Origin: Anthoceros angustus
Lineage: Eukaryota; Streptophyta; Anthocerotopsida; Anthocerotales; Anthocerotaceae
DNA length: 64,000 bases
Reading direction: 5' to 3'
Assembly (NCBI GenBank): GCA_010909165.1
Contig: MU008192.1
Span: 186,001-250,000 of the forward strand
The notes under the pieces were generated by a model, which saw nothing but the letters and a program-made list of their open reading frames with translations, had not been told where the DNA came from and did no database searches. Below, one piece after another: positions 12,300 through 23,800 of the stretch (its first letter is position 1; every line of letters starts with the position of its first letter). Position numbers and translations under genes: made by a program.

Positions 12300-14069
12300 T
12301 CAGGTTTTGAAGTAGAAAGCAAGCACAGGATTCTGTAGATCATTCTCTAACGCAAAGCTCCGAGAACTGAAGAGATCCCTGTTCCTTGGTACAGCAGCCG
12401 ACGTGAGATGGTGCATCATCTTGTAGAGCAGAAAGACGTGACGATGCTGCCCCTGCCCCTGCCCCTGCCCCTGCCCCTGCCGCGGTGTTCTCCCGTCGTA
12501 AGGCAGTAACTCTTGCCCGAAAACATGCACAGGATCTGCAAGAGACAAGTCATCTGGCGTCTCAGACATGGTGCTTGTGCCACAGAGAAGCACAATGGGA
12601 TGGTGGGAGGAAAATAACCCATATCCAGTCGCTGAGAAGGGGTGGGCACGTTCTGCACGAGCCAGTGGAGATACTCTCTTCCAGCCACATGGTATTCCGA
12701 TGATGAATCCATGTTCACAAGCAACAAGAGGTACACGTCTTCAGGTGTAACAAGCCTGTCCTTGTGCAGTTGAATATGGGGAGTGGAGAGTATGTCCTCA
12801 GCTTGCAGGACATCCCCGTTGCTAATCTGCCTGTCATTGAATCGTACACCGAATTCGAGAAGAGAGTTCCACTCAACTCTGCAACCATTTGGATAAATAA
12901 ATGGACATTCGTCCAGATGTAGTGAAAAGTGATTTTGAAATGACCATGTCTTCTTAACAACGTCTAAATCTATGACCAAGACTATGAAAGCAAAACCTCT
13001 CGGGTGTTGAGAGTAGAAAAGGAAGGGAAACCTGTCCACAAGATCTGGAACAATTCTAGCCTGCTTCAGCGCTTCAACAGGATCCAGGAAATTCGTAGTT
13101 TGGCCCTCATGGCCGTCATCGGATTGGAATTTGTGTGAAGCTGCATGGCCACGTCCGGGCATAGGTAAAGATGATGCAATCCATATAGTGCATACTGTAA
13201 GCGGGCCAATTCAATTCGAGGTCACCGTAGTGAATTGCACTGGACATGTGTCTGGACGTTTGAAATGAGACGCCTAGCCCAAAGCTCAGCAGACTATGTA
13301 GTTGAATAGACGAACTTACGGCCCGAAGCTCCATCGTCAAGCTTCCTCTCAATGTCCTCACTGCCACGCTTGATCTGGGAGCTCAGAAGGCGTGCATCTG
13401 CTGCAGGAGGTTCCAAAGACTCGAGACGTTTCTGCACTGGCTCGTCTGGAGTCGAGTCAAGAAGCAATCAGCAACGGGCCGTCCTGACAAGGCAGTGTCA
13501 GCTAGTTTATAACATGCACATCATAAAGAACGAAGGCTTACCAAGCTTGGAGGCCACCTCTCCAGGAGCACCGACTCGGAAGGCTTCTCCAGTCCTAGGA
13601 TTGTAGTAACCCCCTGAAGGGCGCAAGCAGGGGTATGATAAGCCATCACACGACATTGAAGCATGGATTCCTCAGAGCTGCTGGTACGGATGGGACCTTA
13701 CACACCGAATCCAGGTGACACCTACCGATTTCAGGACCGTAAACAGCAGCCTCGGATTCAGCTCCTGGAAGCGGCATGCCCGGGCTCTGCTCCAAATCTT
13801 GGTCCCCCTGCACTTGAGATGACAGCACGTACCATGTCAGAACGGGCATACTACTGTACCATGCTGTACGCTGTGCTACTTATTAGTCTTGACGTCGAGG
13901 TGTATGAGCCTGGCAGCAACTGGCCTTTTCAACTTCTCACCGTTCCTCGGAGTTCCTGATACTTGTGAGTTGCCCTGCCGAAGTCAGAGTCCGCCAATTG
14001 CTCTGCAGAGTCGTCCGCCGTCTCCTCTGAGCTCCCAGGAGCTGGAATCTGAGCGGTAGTGCTGGCCAT
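12300..14069 (-). CDS. PEBP-domain protein, mL38 (mitoribosomal L38)-like
   Basis: Seven exons can be joined: 14069-13941, 13807-13726, 13613-13542, 13445-13320, 13140-13032, 12878-12619 and 12535-12300. They give exactly 338 codons including the stop. The C-terminal half is a phosphatidylethanolamine-binding-protein fold: DVYLLLLVNMD, EYLHWLVQNVP, GQELLPYDGR and HRHVFLLYKM appear in the family order. A short charged helix (DEPVQKRLESLEPP region) and QARIVPDLVDR precede it, an arrangement resembling the mitochondrial ribosomal protein mL38. The ligand loop before HRHVFLLYK is expanded by a (GQ)n stretch encoded by a repeated CCCCTG run at about 12451-12480. The start chosen lacks an obvious transit peptide, and an acceptor-like sequence just before the ATG leaves room for an upstream targeting exon. 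PEBP assignment is firm; mL38 is an inference. Confidence 0.75.
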
Positions 14070-14533
14070 GGCTGTTGTTGTGAGCAATCGCAATTCAGAT
14101 CAGAAGTCTGTCTTGACACACAAATGCTAGGCCAGGCCACTGGATCATACAACGTTGGCAACAGAGGCCGGACTTGTGTGCTGATGACAGTGTACAACAA
14201 TGCTGTTAGGTGCCAAAATTGTACAATCCGAGACTCGACTCAGCGCGTAACAGGCAAAGTGGCAAACATGCAGTGGCACGTGTAAGTGGCATGTGGCCGC
14301 GGGAGATACGTTTAGCTAACTAGATCCATGAGTTCGAACCTGGCCTCCGGGTTAAGGGTTCACAGTTTGTGGAGAATCCGGTTGTGATCCAGTTCCGGGA
14401 TGCAGGACGTAAACAAGTCCTGGCGGGAGCAGCATGAGTCGACTAGGGATGAAGGCCCCAGCTTGTGGATAGCTTTTGTGCTTGTGCAGGTCCTGAGTGA
14501 CACTGTTGATCGCCGGGCACACGTTGGGTAAAC

Positions 14534-14805
14534 ATGAGGCTGCTCAGCGTGGGGGGACTAGGGCACCAGCAGCAGGTTGTGAATCCAGTGCCGTCATCAA
14601 TCTGGTTGAGGCCGGTGCAGGTCAGGAGATGGAGGCACGCGGTTGTGAGGGTGGCAGGCTCTGGAGGGGAGAAGGAGGAGCAAGAATCATCATCGGAGGC
14701 TGCCAGTGTAAAGAGCAGCAAGGGCGATGCTAGGGTCAGTGCACCAGCAGCAGCAACAGGACCCGCTGTTGCTCCCTCCAAGTTCGGGAGTGGGGCTGGA
14801 TTTGG

Positions 14806-14838
<33 letters not shown>

Positions 14839-15254
14839 TCCCAAGGCCAAGCCCAGGGCCAAGAAGCAGGCAGCTTCTAGGCCTGGGTCTGTGCCGGTCA
14901 GGAGAGCTCCTCCCTCCCAACCTCTGCTGGGAGCCCAAGGGGACCTTCAATCCCAGCAGATTGAGACTGCTTATGTTGTTTCTCTAGGCTTTCTGGGAGT
15001 TCTCATCCTGTTAGAGGGCCTTGTGCTGGCTGCTTCAGGTACTAGTCAGTCTTCTTCATCCTTCTCCTTGTTCGTCCCATTTTGCGAGCCCTGCCCTGAT
15101 GATGCATGGCATGTGTGCGGTAGGATTGCTGCCGGAGGAATGGGACGAGTTCATCGTCAGGGTGCTGTACCCTTCCTACACACCCACCGTGGGACTGTTT
15201 CTTTTGGGAGGTGCTGCCTACGGCCTGTTCAAGTACTTCGGCATCAAGAAGTGA
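14534..15254 (+). CDS. LPA2: LOW PSII ACCUMULATION 2-like protein, plastid
   Basis: Two exons, 14534-15038 and 15124-15254, give 211 residues. The C-terminal 75 residues match LPA2: QQIETAYVVSLGFLGVLIL, a membrane helix, then GLLPEEWDEFIVRVLYPSY, and a second helix before KYFGIKK. Plant LPA2 is a thylakoid membrane protein that helps assemble photosystem II (CP43). The N-terminal 130 residues are basic and low in complexity, consistent with a transit peptide plus a variable linker. The linker holds a run of Ala residues encoded by a (GCA)n microsatellite at about 14809-14838. The gene is convergent with ALKBH1, 105 bp between stop codons. Confidence 0.88.
14808..14840 (+). repeat. (CAG)n/(GCA)n coding microsatellite in LPA2
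   Basis: About ten consecutive GCA/CAG triplets encode a poly-Ala run in the variable linker of LPA2. In the other frames the run would encode poly-Gln or poly-Ser. Length is likely polymorphic. Confidence 0.85.
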
Positions 15255-15359
15255 GAGCTTGGAATAATTCATGTCCATCTGAATACCTTTCCCTCCACTC
15301 CCCTAGTAGGGAAGAGGATACGAGACCCGGTTTGGTTTCAGACTACGGTGGAGTTCGCA

Positions 15360-16523
15360 CTAGGCATACACTTGCCTGATGTTCATGTTGATCCTCGTCT
15401 CCTTGATATAAGCCAGCAGGGAATCTGTAAGGCAATTCGGGGGGCTGAGAGAGGCAAAGTCAGGCAGGTCGGCCTCTTGCGGCTCTACAAACGTTCGGGG
15501 AACGGCGTGGAAGCAACGTCTCGTGGGGCCAGCCATGAGCACCACGTCCCCGCTGCGCAGGAACATGGCGATGGGAGCCTCGTCGCGGGTCTCACCGCCC
15601 AGCAGGAAGATGGCTTTGCATCCTAAGCTGATGCTCACGATGGGTTTGCTCAGATCCTCCTCCATGTCATCTATGTGGCCCCCGAGCATGTCGTCCGGCC
15701 CGTAGTAGTTCACGATTGCTGCTTGCGCCCGGAACCCACCATCATCTCCAGGTTCCCCAGCCGGCACGGCCAGCCTTGCTGCCAGGGCGGCCAGCTGGGG
15801 CGGGAGAGGGGCGTGCGGAAGCTCTGGGTCGTATCCTTTTCTCGACCAATCGAATTGCAGCCCGATGGTCGCCCACCGCAGCTTCCGCATTAGCGTCGGG
15901 GCGGACATCCTTCGAACACCATCGAGGACCTGTGATCTGGGGACAAATTTCCACTTGCTGTTGTTGCCATCGCTGTTGCTGTCGTTGCTGTTGCTGCTCT
16001 CAGCCAGCACAGTATCCTCCTGAGCTGCGCGCCATAGGTCCTCCACAGGCCCGTACAGGGCGTTGTGGTTGGTGCGGTTGGGAGGCTGAGGGAAGCTCCC
16101 CACGCATTGCTGCATCCAGAAGGCTTGCTGCTGCACATCCAGAGCCTCGGGGATGAAGAAGAAGCCGGGGCGGTCGTGCAGGGTATAAACCGGCCATTCG
16201 AATTCCTGGTGCAGTTGCACCTTGCTGTTGCTGTTGCTGTTGCTGCAAGGCCTCGTCTTCCGGAAATCCAAAACCTGTGACAAATCCACCTCAGGCACCT
16301 TGGTCCTGCAACCCAGCACCCACCACAACACATGAGCCTCCTGCTGCTGCTGCGGATGCTGTGAGCAACAAGATAAGGAAAGGAGGACGAAAAGACCCAC
16401 AAACCTGTGCTTGGCATTTCGGCGGGACTGCGTGGATTCCTTCTTGTACCGCTTGTACTGCTTCTCGGCTGTGCGAAAGGCGGTGCGGGCTTCCGCGCCC
16501 TCCTGCGCTTCCAGATAACCCAT
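15360..16523 (-). CDS. ALKBH1: Alpha-ketoglutarate-dependent dioxygenase ALKBH1-like
   Basis: The open frame of 387 codons carries a full AlkB Fe(II)/2-oxoglutarate core: HIDDME (His283, Asp285), FLLGGETRDEAPIAMF, RCFHAVPR (His339), and RINMNIRQV (Arg377, Arg383), the last two typical of ALKBH1. ALKBH1 demethylates tRNA (m1A, and m5C processing) and possibly DNA in nucleus and mitochondria. A 99-bp stretch at 16306-16404 has good splice borders (CACAG|GTTTGT ... TTGCAG|GACC), is a multiple of three and has no stop, so the gene probably has two exons, with a readable retained form. Ser-Asn repeats (CAACAG-type microsatellites) occur twice, at about 15955-16000 and 16215-16245. It is divergent from the membrane-protein gene at 16667. 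Confidence 0.9.
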   Translation of the reverse strand: MGYLEAQEGAEARTAFRTAEKQYKRYKKESTQSRRNAKHRFVGLFVLLSLSCCSQHPQQQQEAHVLWWVLGCRTKVPEVDLSQVLDFRKTRPCSNSNSNSKVQLHQEFEWPVYTLHDRPGFFFIPEALDVQQQAFWMQQCVGSFPQPPNRTNHNALYGPVEDLWRAAQEDTVLAESSNSNDSNSDGNNSKWKFVPRSQVLDGVRRMSAPTLMRKLRWATIGLQFDWSRKGYDPELPHAPLPPQLAALAARLAVPAGEPGDDGGFRAQAAIVNYYGPDDMLGGHIDDMEEDLSKPIVSISLGCKAIFLLGGETRDEAPIAMFLRSGDVVLMAGPTRRCFHAVPRTFVEPQEADLPDFASLSPPNCLTDSLLAYIKETRINMNIRQVYA

Positions 16524-16618
16524 CTCTCACGCCTCGCCTGCTGCGCTTCCTTCCTTCCTACCTGCTCTCTCCCTCGCTCCGGCTGCCTGGATCAGGTGGG
16601 TAGTTGACAACTGCGTGG

Positions 16619-16638
16619 GTTTTAAAACCCTAAACCCT
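16619..16638 (+). promoter_or_regulatory. telo-box (AAACCCTAAACCCT)
   Basis: AAAACCCTAAACCCTGCC lies about 30 bp before the start codon of the membrane-protein gene and 100 bp from the ALKBH1 start on the other strand. Telo-boxes (AAACCCTAA) are known in plant promoters of housekeeping and ribosomal genes. Function here is inferred from motif and position. Confidence 0.55.
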
Positions 16639-16666
16639 GCCTGCTGGCAGGGCCAGAATTGGAAGG

Positions 16667-17987
16667 ATGGCTGCGCTCAGAATTCCGCTGCAGCAGCCTG
16701 AGCTTGCCGTCCAGGCACGGCAGAGGAGTGGTATGCTGTGCATCAAAGATTTCAGAGCTTCCACAAGCCTGTGGAGAGTTAGGAGGGAGGTTGGCTCGGG
16801 CGCGTCGCATGTTTTGCAGCTTGGCAAGCTCAGGGGTGGAGGGAGCTGGAGCTGGGGGAGGAGGACCTTGAAGAGCCAGCAGCAGCAGGTATACACACAT
16901 GGCAAGGACTTTTTATGACTGTGGAGCCTGCTGGAGGTTCTTGTGCATGCATGGTACGTGAGCCAGCTGCTGATGCCCATGAGCAGGAGCAGGTCGGAGT
17001 CGAGAGGCATGATTTCCACTCGCCAACCAGAGCGCTGGGAGCAAGTGCAAGTGGAGCAGGGGATGGCCTTGATGCAGAGGAGCAAGAAGAAGAAGACATG
17101 TGGGCCAATAGCTCTCTCCCACCCTTCTTCAAGAAGTACGCAAGGCCTCCCAGCAAGACCACCAACTGGGCTCTCGTTGCTGCCGGTAGGGAGACACAAA
17201 CACATACATTCCTGGGCAACACAGATTTTGTTGTTTGCAGCAGCAAGCAGCTAAGTGGTGTGCTATGGTGTGTTGTGCAGGAGTTGTGCTGGCTGTGGTG
17301 ATGAGGGAGACCATCGTTGCAGAGGTGGGCAGATGGATTGTGGGCTCGTTGGCCGCAGTGGACTACATGGGCCAAGCCCTGGCAGCTGCAGTGAGATGGA
17401 CAGTGGAGACAGCCGGGGAACCCCTGGCCATCCTGCTTACCATCTTGGGCTGGCTTGCCCTGGCACTGCAGGACGCCTACGCCTTCATCATAGACATGAC
17501 TCCCGTGGCTGCTCTCCTGTCCGCCTCCACCTGGGTGTCCGCTGTGCTGAGCGTGGGAGACGTGGTGCGTGCCACAGACGGCAGCAGCAGCAGTCCTGCG
17601 GTGTTCTCGGTAGCCGGGGTGAGCGGCCTGGCTGCAGTGCTGGGCTGGATCTCTCCCTCCGTCTATTTCCTGGTCTTGCTCTGCCTGGTGGCTTTCCAAC
17701 GGCTGGTGAGGCAGACGGACATGGTTGCAGCAGTGATGCCGGCAGCAGCTGCCTTGGCTGCCACCGGAGAACCTCTCGTCAAGATCCTTGCCTTCTCCTC
17801 TTTTCTGGCCCTGGCTGTGAGAAGCTACTACCGGCATGCCACACTCGTTGGAGTGGAAGGAGGGCCTAAGCCAGCGCTCAGCAGAGGGCAGCAGCCCTTT
17901 GTGCTGCTGCTGCTCATGAGCTCTGTCGGCATCAGTGTAGCAGTGAACGCTCTGAATGCTCGCCGAATCACATGGATCATAGGATGA
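16667..17987 (+). CDS. Predicted plastid multi-pass membrane protein
   Basis: Three exons, 16667-16888, 16987-17185 and 17281-17987, sum to 375 residues. Residues 1 to about 75 are Arg/Ser/Gln-rich with few acids, like a transit peptide. An acidic linker (EEQEEEDMW) leads to SLPPFFKKYARPPSK, which looks conserved. Then come about six hydrophobic segments (GVVLAVVMRETIV; PLAILLTILGWLALAL; AVFSVAGVSGLAAVLGW with VYFLVLLCLVAF; AAVMPAAAALAATGE; FSSFLALAVRSYY; FVLLLLMSSVGISVAVNAL). I do not recognise a named family; a thylakoid or envelope location is inferred from the presequence. The last ~100 bp and the downstream spacer are echoed at 22110-22280, in the decayed segmental duplicate. The spacing to the oxidoreductase gene downstream is 328 bp. 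Confidence 0.75.
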
Positions 17988-18240
17988 CGTGACAAGACAC
18001 AACCACCAAAGTTCCACCTTCTTGTTCCTTTGCTTCCTTCTTTCACGTGTCTTTCGCATGTGGACGAAGCCGCATCACAACCCAGTTCATGTGCCCATGT
18101 CAGGGGTCATCAGTGTACATATTGGACGATGAACCTGACACCCAATCACAAGGTATCTGTAACATTTGGAAGGAGGTTCTGGAAGCGAGGAAGGTCTAGG
18201 AAGGGTGGTGCAAATGGCCACATTCATTTCATTAACACAC

Positions 18241-18264
18241 GCAAGCAGCAGCAGCAGCAGCAGT
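18241..18264 (+). repeat. CAG microsatellite
   Basis: A run of about seven CAG triplets lies in the leader of the oxidoreductase gene, upstream of its start codon at 18316. Confidence 0.8.
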
Positions 18265-18315
18265 AGGAGCAGGAATAGAAGTAGGAAGCGGAGAGTGAGA
18301 GCCTCTTGACAGGCC

Positions 18316-19828
<1,513 letters not shown>

Positions 19829-19950
19829 AGCAAGCAAGTTAGCAGCTTCCTCAGCCTTGTATGTTACACACCATTTCCTCTTCCCATACAAAACATGAAC
19901 ACGAAAAGGACAACATTCTCTACCCTGCTGCAGCAGGGCAGCAACAACCT

Positions 19951-21320
19951 CTACTGTTCGATGTCCACCACAACCTTCCCCGTGGCGTGCCCGGATTCCA
20001 GATGTAGGAAAGCATCCACAGCCTCGGTGAAGGAGTAGGGGCAATTTTCGTCCAGCACAGGCCTCACTTTGCCTTCCTCCAGAAGAGGAGTAAGCCTGGC
20101 CAGCAGGTCGCCGTGGGATCTCACGAAGAAGTAGAAAAAACTGGGGGGCAGGTGGGTGAAATCCACCGTGGTAGCCCCGATGCCCGACACCGGTTTCAGC
20201 AATCGGTGAGCTCTGGAAGACTCCCCTGACACACACAGCCACAACACCCAACATGTATGTGTGTACTCATAGTACAACTTGCGATCATGTATAATGCAAT
20301 GCAACTGTTTTGTGCGCGTGCAGTATAAAGAGTGTTCTCCAGGGATGTTTTTGCATGCTGTCGTACCAACGGTGTCCAAGACGAAGTCGTACTTGTCCGG
20401 TTGCTCCCAGTAGTTTTGGGTGGTGTAATCCACGACTACATCGGCCCCGAGGCTCCTCACCAAGTCCATCTTGGAGGTGCTGGCAGTTGCACCCACTGTG
20501 GATGCTCCATACTTGTGCTTGGCAAGCTGCAAATCGAATTGACATGACAGCCAGCAGATGGCTCATCAGACAAGTTTGAATTATATTGTACAACAGTCTC
20601 AGACTGGTGGTGATGTGATGGCCATGGTATCCACTGCGATAGTGGAGTAGTCGAATCCACCACTGTACAGCCCATCTGGAGGCACGCACCTGGATGGCGA
20701 AGTGGCCAACTCCCCCAGTCCCACCCACCACGAAGAAGGAGTGGCCCGGCAGAAACTTGACCTTCTCGAACGCCTCCTGGGCCGTCAGGATGGCGAGCGG
20801 CAGAGCGGCAGATCTAGCGAAATCCAAATTGCTGGGTTTGGGAGCCACCAGCTTCTCCTCCACAGCCGTGTACTGGGCCAGCGTCCCGAACCTCTTGGGC
20901 TTCACGGTGGGGATCTCGTTGATGTCCGCATGCACTTCGTCTCCCACTTTGAAACGTCTCACGTGGGCTCCTGTCTTCACGATCACTCCTGCCATGTCGT
21001 AGCCCGGTACATGCTGCCATCACCACAAATTTTACACACCTTTGCAATTGCAATTTATGTGGGTTTGATGAAGGGTTGTTGAGAATTGGAAGGTAGGTGA
21101 AGGTAGCTAGTACTGGAAGGTGGGTGTCGTTGTCCTTGAAGTATCCCTGGCGACGCTTCCAGTCCACTTGATTGAGTGACGCAGCTTTCACCTTCACCAA
21201 CACCTGGTCTGCTGCGATGCCTGGCACCGGCACGTCGTCCTGCAACCTCAGCACATCCTTGGCAGCTCCGTAGCGATGGTAAATCCAGGCTTTCTGATGC
21301 GAGGGCAACAGATCGGCCAT
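19951..21320 (-). CDS. Quinone/alkenal oxidoreductase (MDR family), no presequence
   Basis: Four exons, 21320-21114, 21013-20690, 20526-20367 and 20225-19951, give 321 residues. The protein begins MADLLPSHQKAWIYHRYG, with no transit peptide, so a cytosolic place is likely. Core motifs are VKAASLNQVDWKRRQGYF, PGYDMAGVIVKTGAHVRRF, the NADPH site VVGGTGGVGHFAIQ and YDFVLDTVG. It is a diverged paralogue of the plus-strand gene with the same intron positions. Compared with that gene it has lost or never gained a plastid presequence. Substrate is not predictable beyond reactive carbonyls or quinones. Confidence 0.88.
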
Positions 21321-22109
21321 CCCGAGCCGGCAGTATTGTGTCTAGACCGTTACAGAGCACACCTGAACAGATTCCAGATTATGTTGCCCACCCCGGTTCC
21401 GATCTCGGTCCCCGCCCACCAAACCTCACACTACATACACACGTATGCTGCCACATATCGGACATGTGCTTGAGCTCACTGCAGACTCAGCACTTCAGGA
21501 CTAGTGTCGGAAACTGCAGTGGACTCGTGATTGGCACACTTCGCAGGTGAAGTGTGGCCACATACTTTGAATTGCCATCCCACCGTTGACGCGCTTGCTA
21601 TTCCTGCTACCATTGAGCTGGGCGACTCACGGCCACGACACTCTGCTCCTCGTAACACTCCCGTTCGCTCACCACCTCTTCACGTTTTTCCTGTGCTTGC
21701 ATTATCCACTGGGTTATTAATGGTTCGGCACCTGCAAGAGGCGGAACATCCATTGCCCATAGTAGCCTAATCGTTATGGGCCAACCTGCCGATGCACGAG
21801 CAGCCTTGAAGAGCAGCATTCATGTTGTCGGTGGAGATCCATTGTTGGTTTGAGATCCTCGTTGATGTATAATCAGGCTACGATTCATGTCCCGATCTCT
21901 TGAGGAATCTTCAAGGAATCCCTCCTCAGCATGTGGTGTTATTTGTGACGGCGGAGCTTGCACACAGCTGGCGGCAAAAGCATCAGCCACACTAGGCACC
22001 CCAACCAGCAGACCTGAATCTTCCTTATCAGCAATCAGACCAAAGGAGCAATCAGCCCTTTCCTTCGGTCAGACTCACAAAAATCGGGACCCGTATCAGC
22101 AGGCACAGG
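21321..22109. other. Intergenic, promoter side of the minus-strand oxidoreductase
   Basis: About 0.8 kb with no supported gene. It should contain the promoter of the minus-strand oxidoreductase. An open frame crossing from 21887 to 22385 is explained at its end by the decayed duplicate of the upstream membrane-protein tail and oxidoreductase start, not by a new gene. Confidence 0.5.
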
Positions 22110-22382
22110 CAAAAGAAGAGGTGACCGTCTTGCTGGTAGTATTGTTGCTGAGCCAGCTAATGAACGCATTGAATTCTCGCAGAAACCGCATGGCTCATAG
22201 GCTGAGTGGACAACACACACACAGCCCTTCCACCGGCTTCCTGTTTTGTTCTTTGCATGGAACAAGCCGCATCCCAACGGACTTCGTAAGTGGTAGCTAC
22301 AAGCGAAACTGGATTTCCTTAAAAGGGATGGGGAGTCACGGCAGCACTGGCAAGCTGCAGAAGGCCTGGCTTTACTCCCAAT
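22110..22382 (+). pseudogene. Duplicated tail of the membrane-protein gene plus start of a third oxidoreductase copy
   Basis: At 22130-22185 the frame reads LLLSQLMNALNSRRNRM, echoing LLLMSSVGISVAVNALNARR at the end of the gene at 16667-17987. The flank (GAACAAGCCGCATCCCAAC) echoes GACGAAGCCGCATCACAAC after that gene. At 22340-22382 the frame reads GKLQKAWLYSQ, as in the plastid oxidoreductase. The intervening presequence is mostly lost. The copy is then cut by a Copia element at 22383 and resumes at 29252. It is a decayed segmental duplicate of about 17.9-19.1 kb. Confidence 0.8.
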
Positions 22383-23386
22383 TGTGATAAAGCGAGGATT
22401 TTAGGTGATTGTATTTCGCTTAGATTGAATGTTGGTATGTAGCGTTATGTACAGACGCGTGTGCGTGAAACGTTGCGCCTAAGATCTGACAGTTTCATAC
22501 TGGAACGTTTGATATCTATGACCTTACGAACCCTCCCCTAAGGGCTGTTTAGGCAAAGCGAGGGTGTTATGCACAGCCAGACGCATCGGATAGCGTGCAT
22601 TCCAGGATATAGGACAGTTGATAAAGGAACGAAAGGTCCTTAGTGTGGGTGCCCCTTGGTACGCTGAAAACTGAGTATAAGAAGGGGTTCGAAATGAATT
22701 TTATAGAGGAGATACACTGGAGCCTTGCTCCTAGCCGCTTTTCTGTTACCATGAGAAATGTGCACTACAGTCCTGCTTGGCTTCGTTGTTGAGTATGACC
22801 AGTCAGATGATTGAGGAAGATTCAGCATCATCTCACGTTGTTCTAGCTCATGGCTGATGGCGATGGTGATGGCGATGGTGATGGTGATGGTGATGGTGAT
22901 GGCGATGGCGATGGTGATGGTGATGGTGATGGCGATGGCGATGGTGATGGCTGATGGCTGATGGCTGATGGCTGATGGCTGATGGCTGATGGCTGATGGC
23001 TGATGGCTGATGGCTGATGATTTCTTCTCTATTGTGGTGTGCCATGTGAATGTTATGCTTCTAGGCTGTTCCAACTCCTCCGGTGAAAGCAAGAAGACTG
23101 CTTTTCACCATCCGACGATACTAAGACTGCTTTTCACCATCTACGATACTGTTGTACTAAGCTCCGTTCCACTCAGGATGCAAATCTTGCAGGGCAAGTG
23201 CATATGAAGTGGTTGTAAATACACCACCTGACCACATATATACGAGTGTGAATCCTCCGAGTCATACCTATTTGTGAGCCGAGCATTCCCCCGCCTGTAC
23301 AAGTTCATAGCATATGTGATATACCACTCTTCTTCTTCACTCTTCTTCTCTCATTTCGATTAGGGCTAGAGGTTATGAATTTAACA
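22383..23386 (-). repeat. Copia A 3' LTR (left)
   Basis: About 1004 bp, starting TGTGATAAAGCG and ending GAATTTAACA. Its ends match the right LTR closely, but it contains 821 bp (22547-23367) missing from the right copy; the segment is bounded by the direct repeat AGGGCT. A second gap of about 35 bp lies near 22433. It contains the GATGGC-type minisatellite and a duplicated AAGACTGCTTTTCACCAT at about 23093-23140. Confidence 0.88.
22853..23018. repeat. GATGGC/GATGGT hexamer and GATGGCT heptamer minisatellite
   Basis: A run of GATGGC and GATGGT hexamers (about 22853-22948) passes directly into about ten GATGGCT heptamers (to about 23018). The purine/pyrimidine asymmetry is strong. It lies inside the left LTR of Copia A. 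Confidence 0.93.
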
Positions 23387-23431
23387 CTCTCACTTGACGT
23401 CTGATCCTTAGGATTTTTAGTCTTCTGGTGT

Positions 23432-23546
23432 TGCATTTCGTTACTTGCTTGTGATAGCTATAGGCTCCTAAGTCCCATCTCAGCTGCATGCATTTCGTTA
23501 GTTGCTTGTGATAGCTATAGGCTCCTAAGTCCCATCTCAGCTGCAT
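23432..23546. repeat. 57-bp tandem duplication inside Copia A
   Basis: Two adjacent copies of a unit starting GCATTTCGTTA and ending CTCAGCTGCAT, differing at about one base (ACTTG versus AGTTG). Confidence 0.85.
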
Positions 23547-23559
23547 GTTGCTGGTGTTT

Positions 23560-23800
23560 GACGGAGGTAAGTGCTTTGGTTAGCAACTCACCCGTCATCA
23601 ATTCTATCGTTAAATATAAAACCTCAAATTTACCGTCTTCTACCAATTGTCCAATAAAGTGGAATTGAACCTCTATATGTGTTGTCAACGTAAAAACCTA
23701 GCACAATGAAATGGTCGCATGATCTCTTAATATAAATATTACTATCTTAATGTAGTCTGGTAAAACCTAAAGACTTAAGACTAACATCTAGTTTAAAATA
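23560..23800 (-). pseudogene. Copia A RT/RNase H remnant
   Basis: The minus strand reads YFKLDVSLKSLGFTRLH, then DSNIYIKRSCDHFIV and FYVDN, the YVDD-region of Copia reverse transcriptase. It passes at once into THIEVQFHFI and LLTKAL, which belong to the end of RNase H. The stretch between, about 250 residues in intact elements, is deleted. The frame holds stops. Confidence 0.82.

Noticed and set aside
14300-14370. tRNA-like T-loop (GTTCGAACC)
   Set aside because: The flanking bases do not pair into a T-stem and no acceptor or anticodon stem can be built.
21887-22387. 166-codon plus-strand gene
   Set aside because: Its end is the decayed copy of the membrane-protein tail and oxidoreductase start, cut by Copia A; the rest shows no family.
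22840-23030. CRISPR-like array
   Set aside because: The units are 6-7 bp without spacers; it is a minisatellite in a plant LTR.
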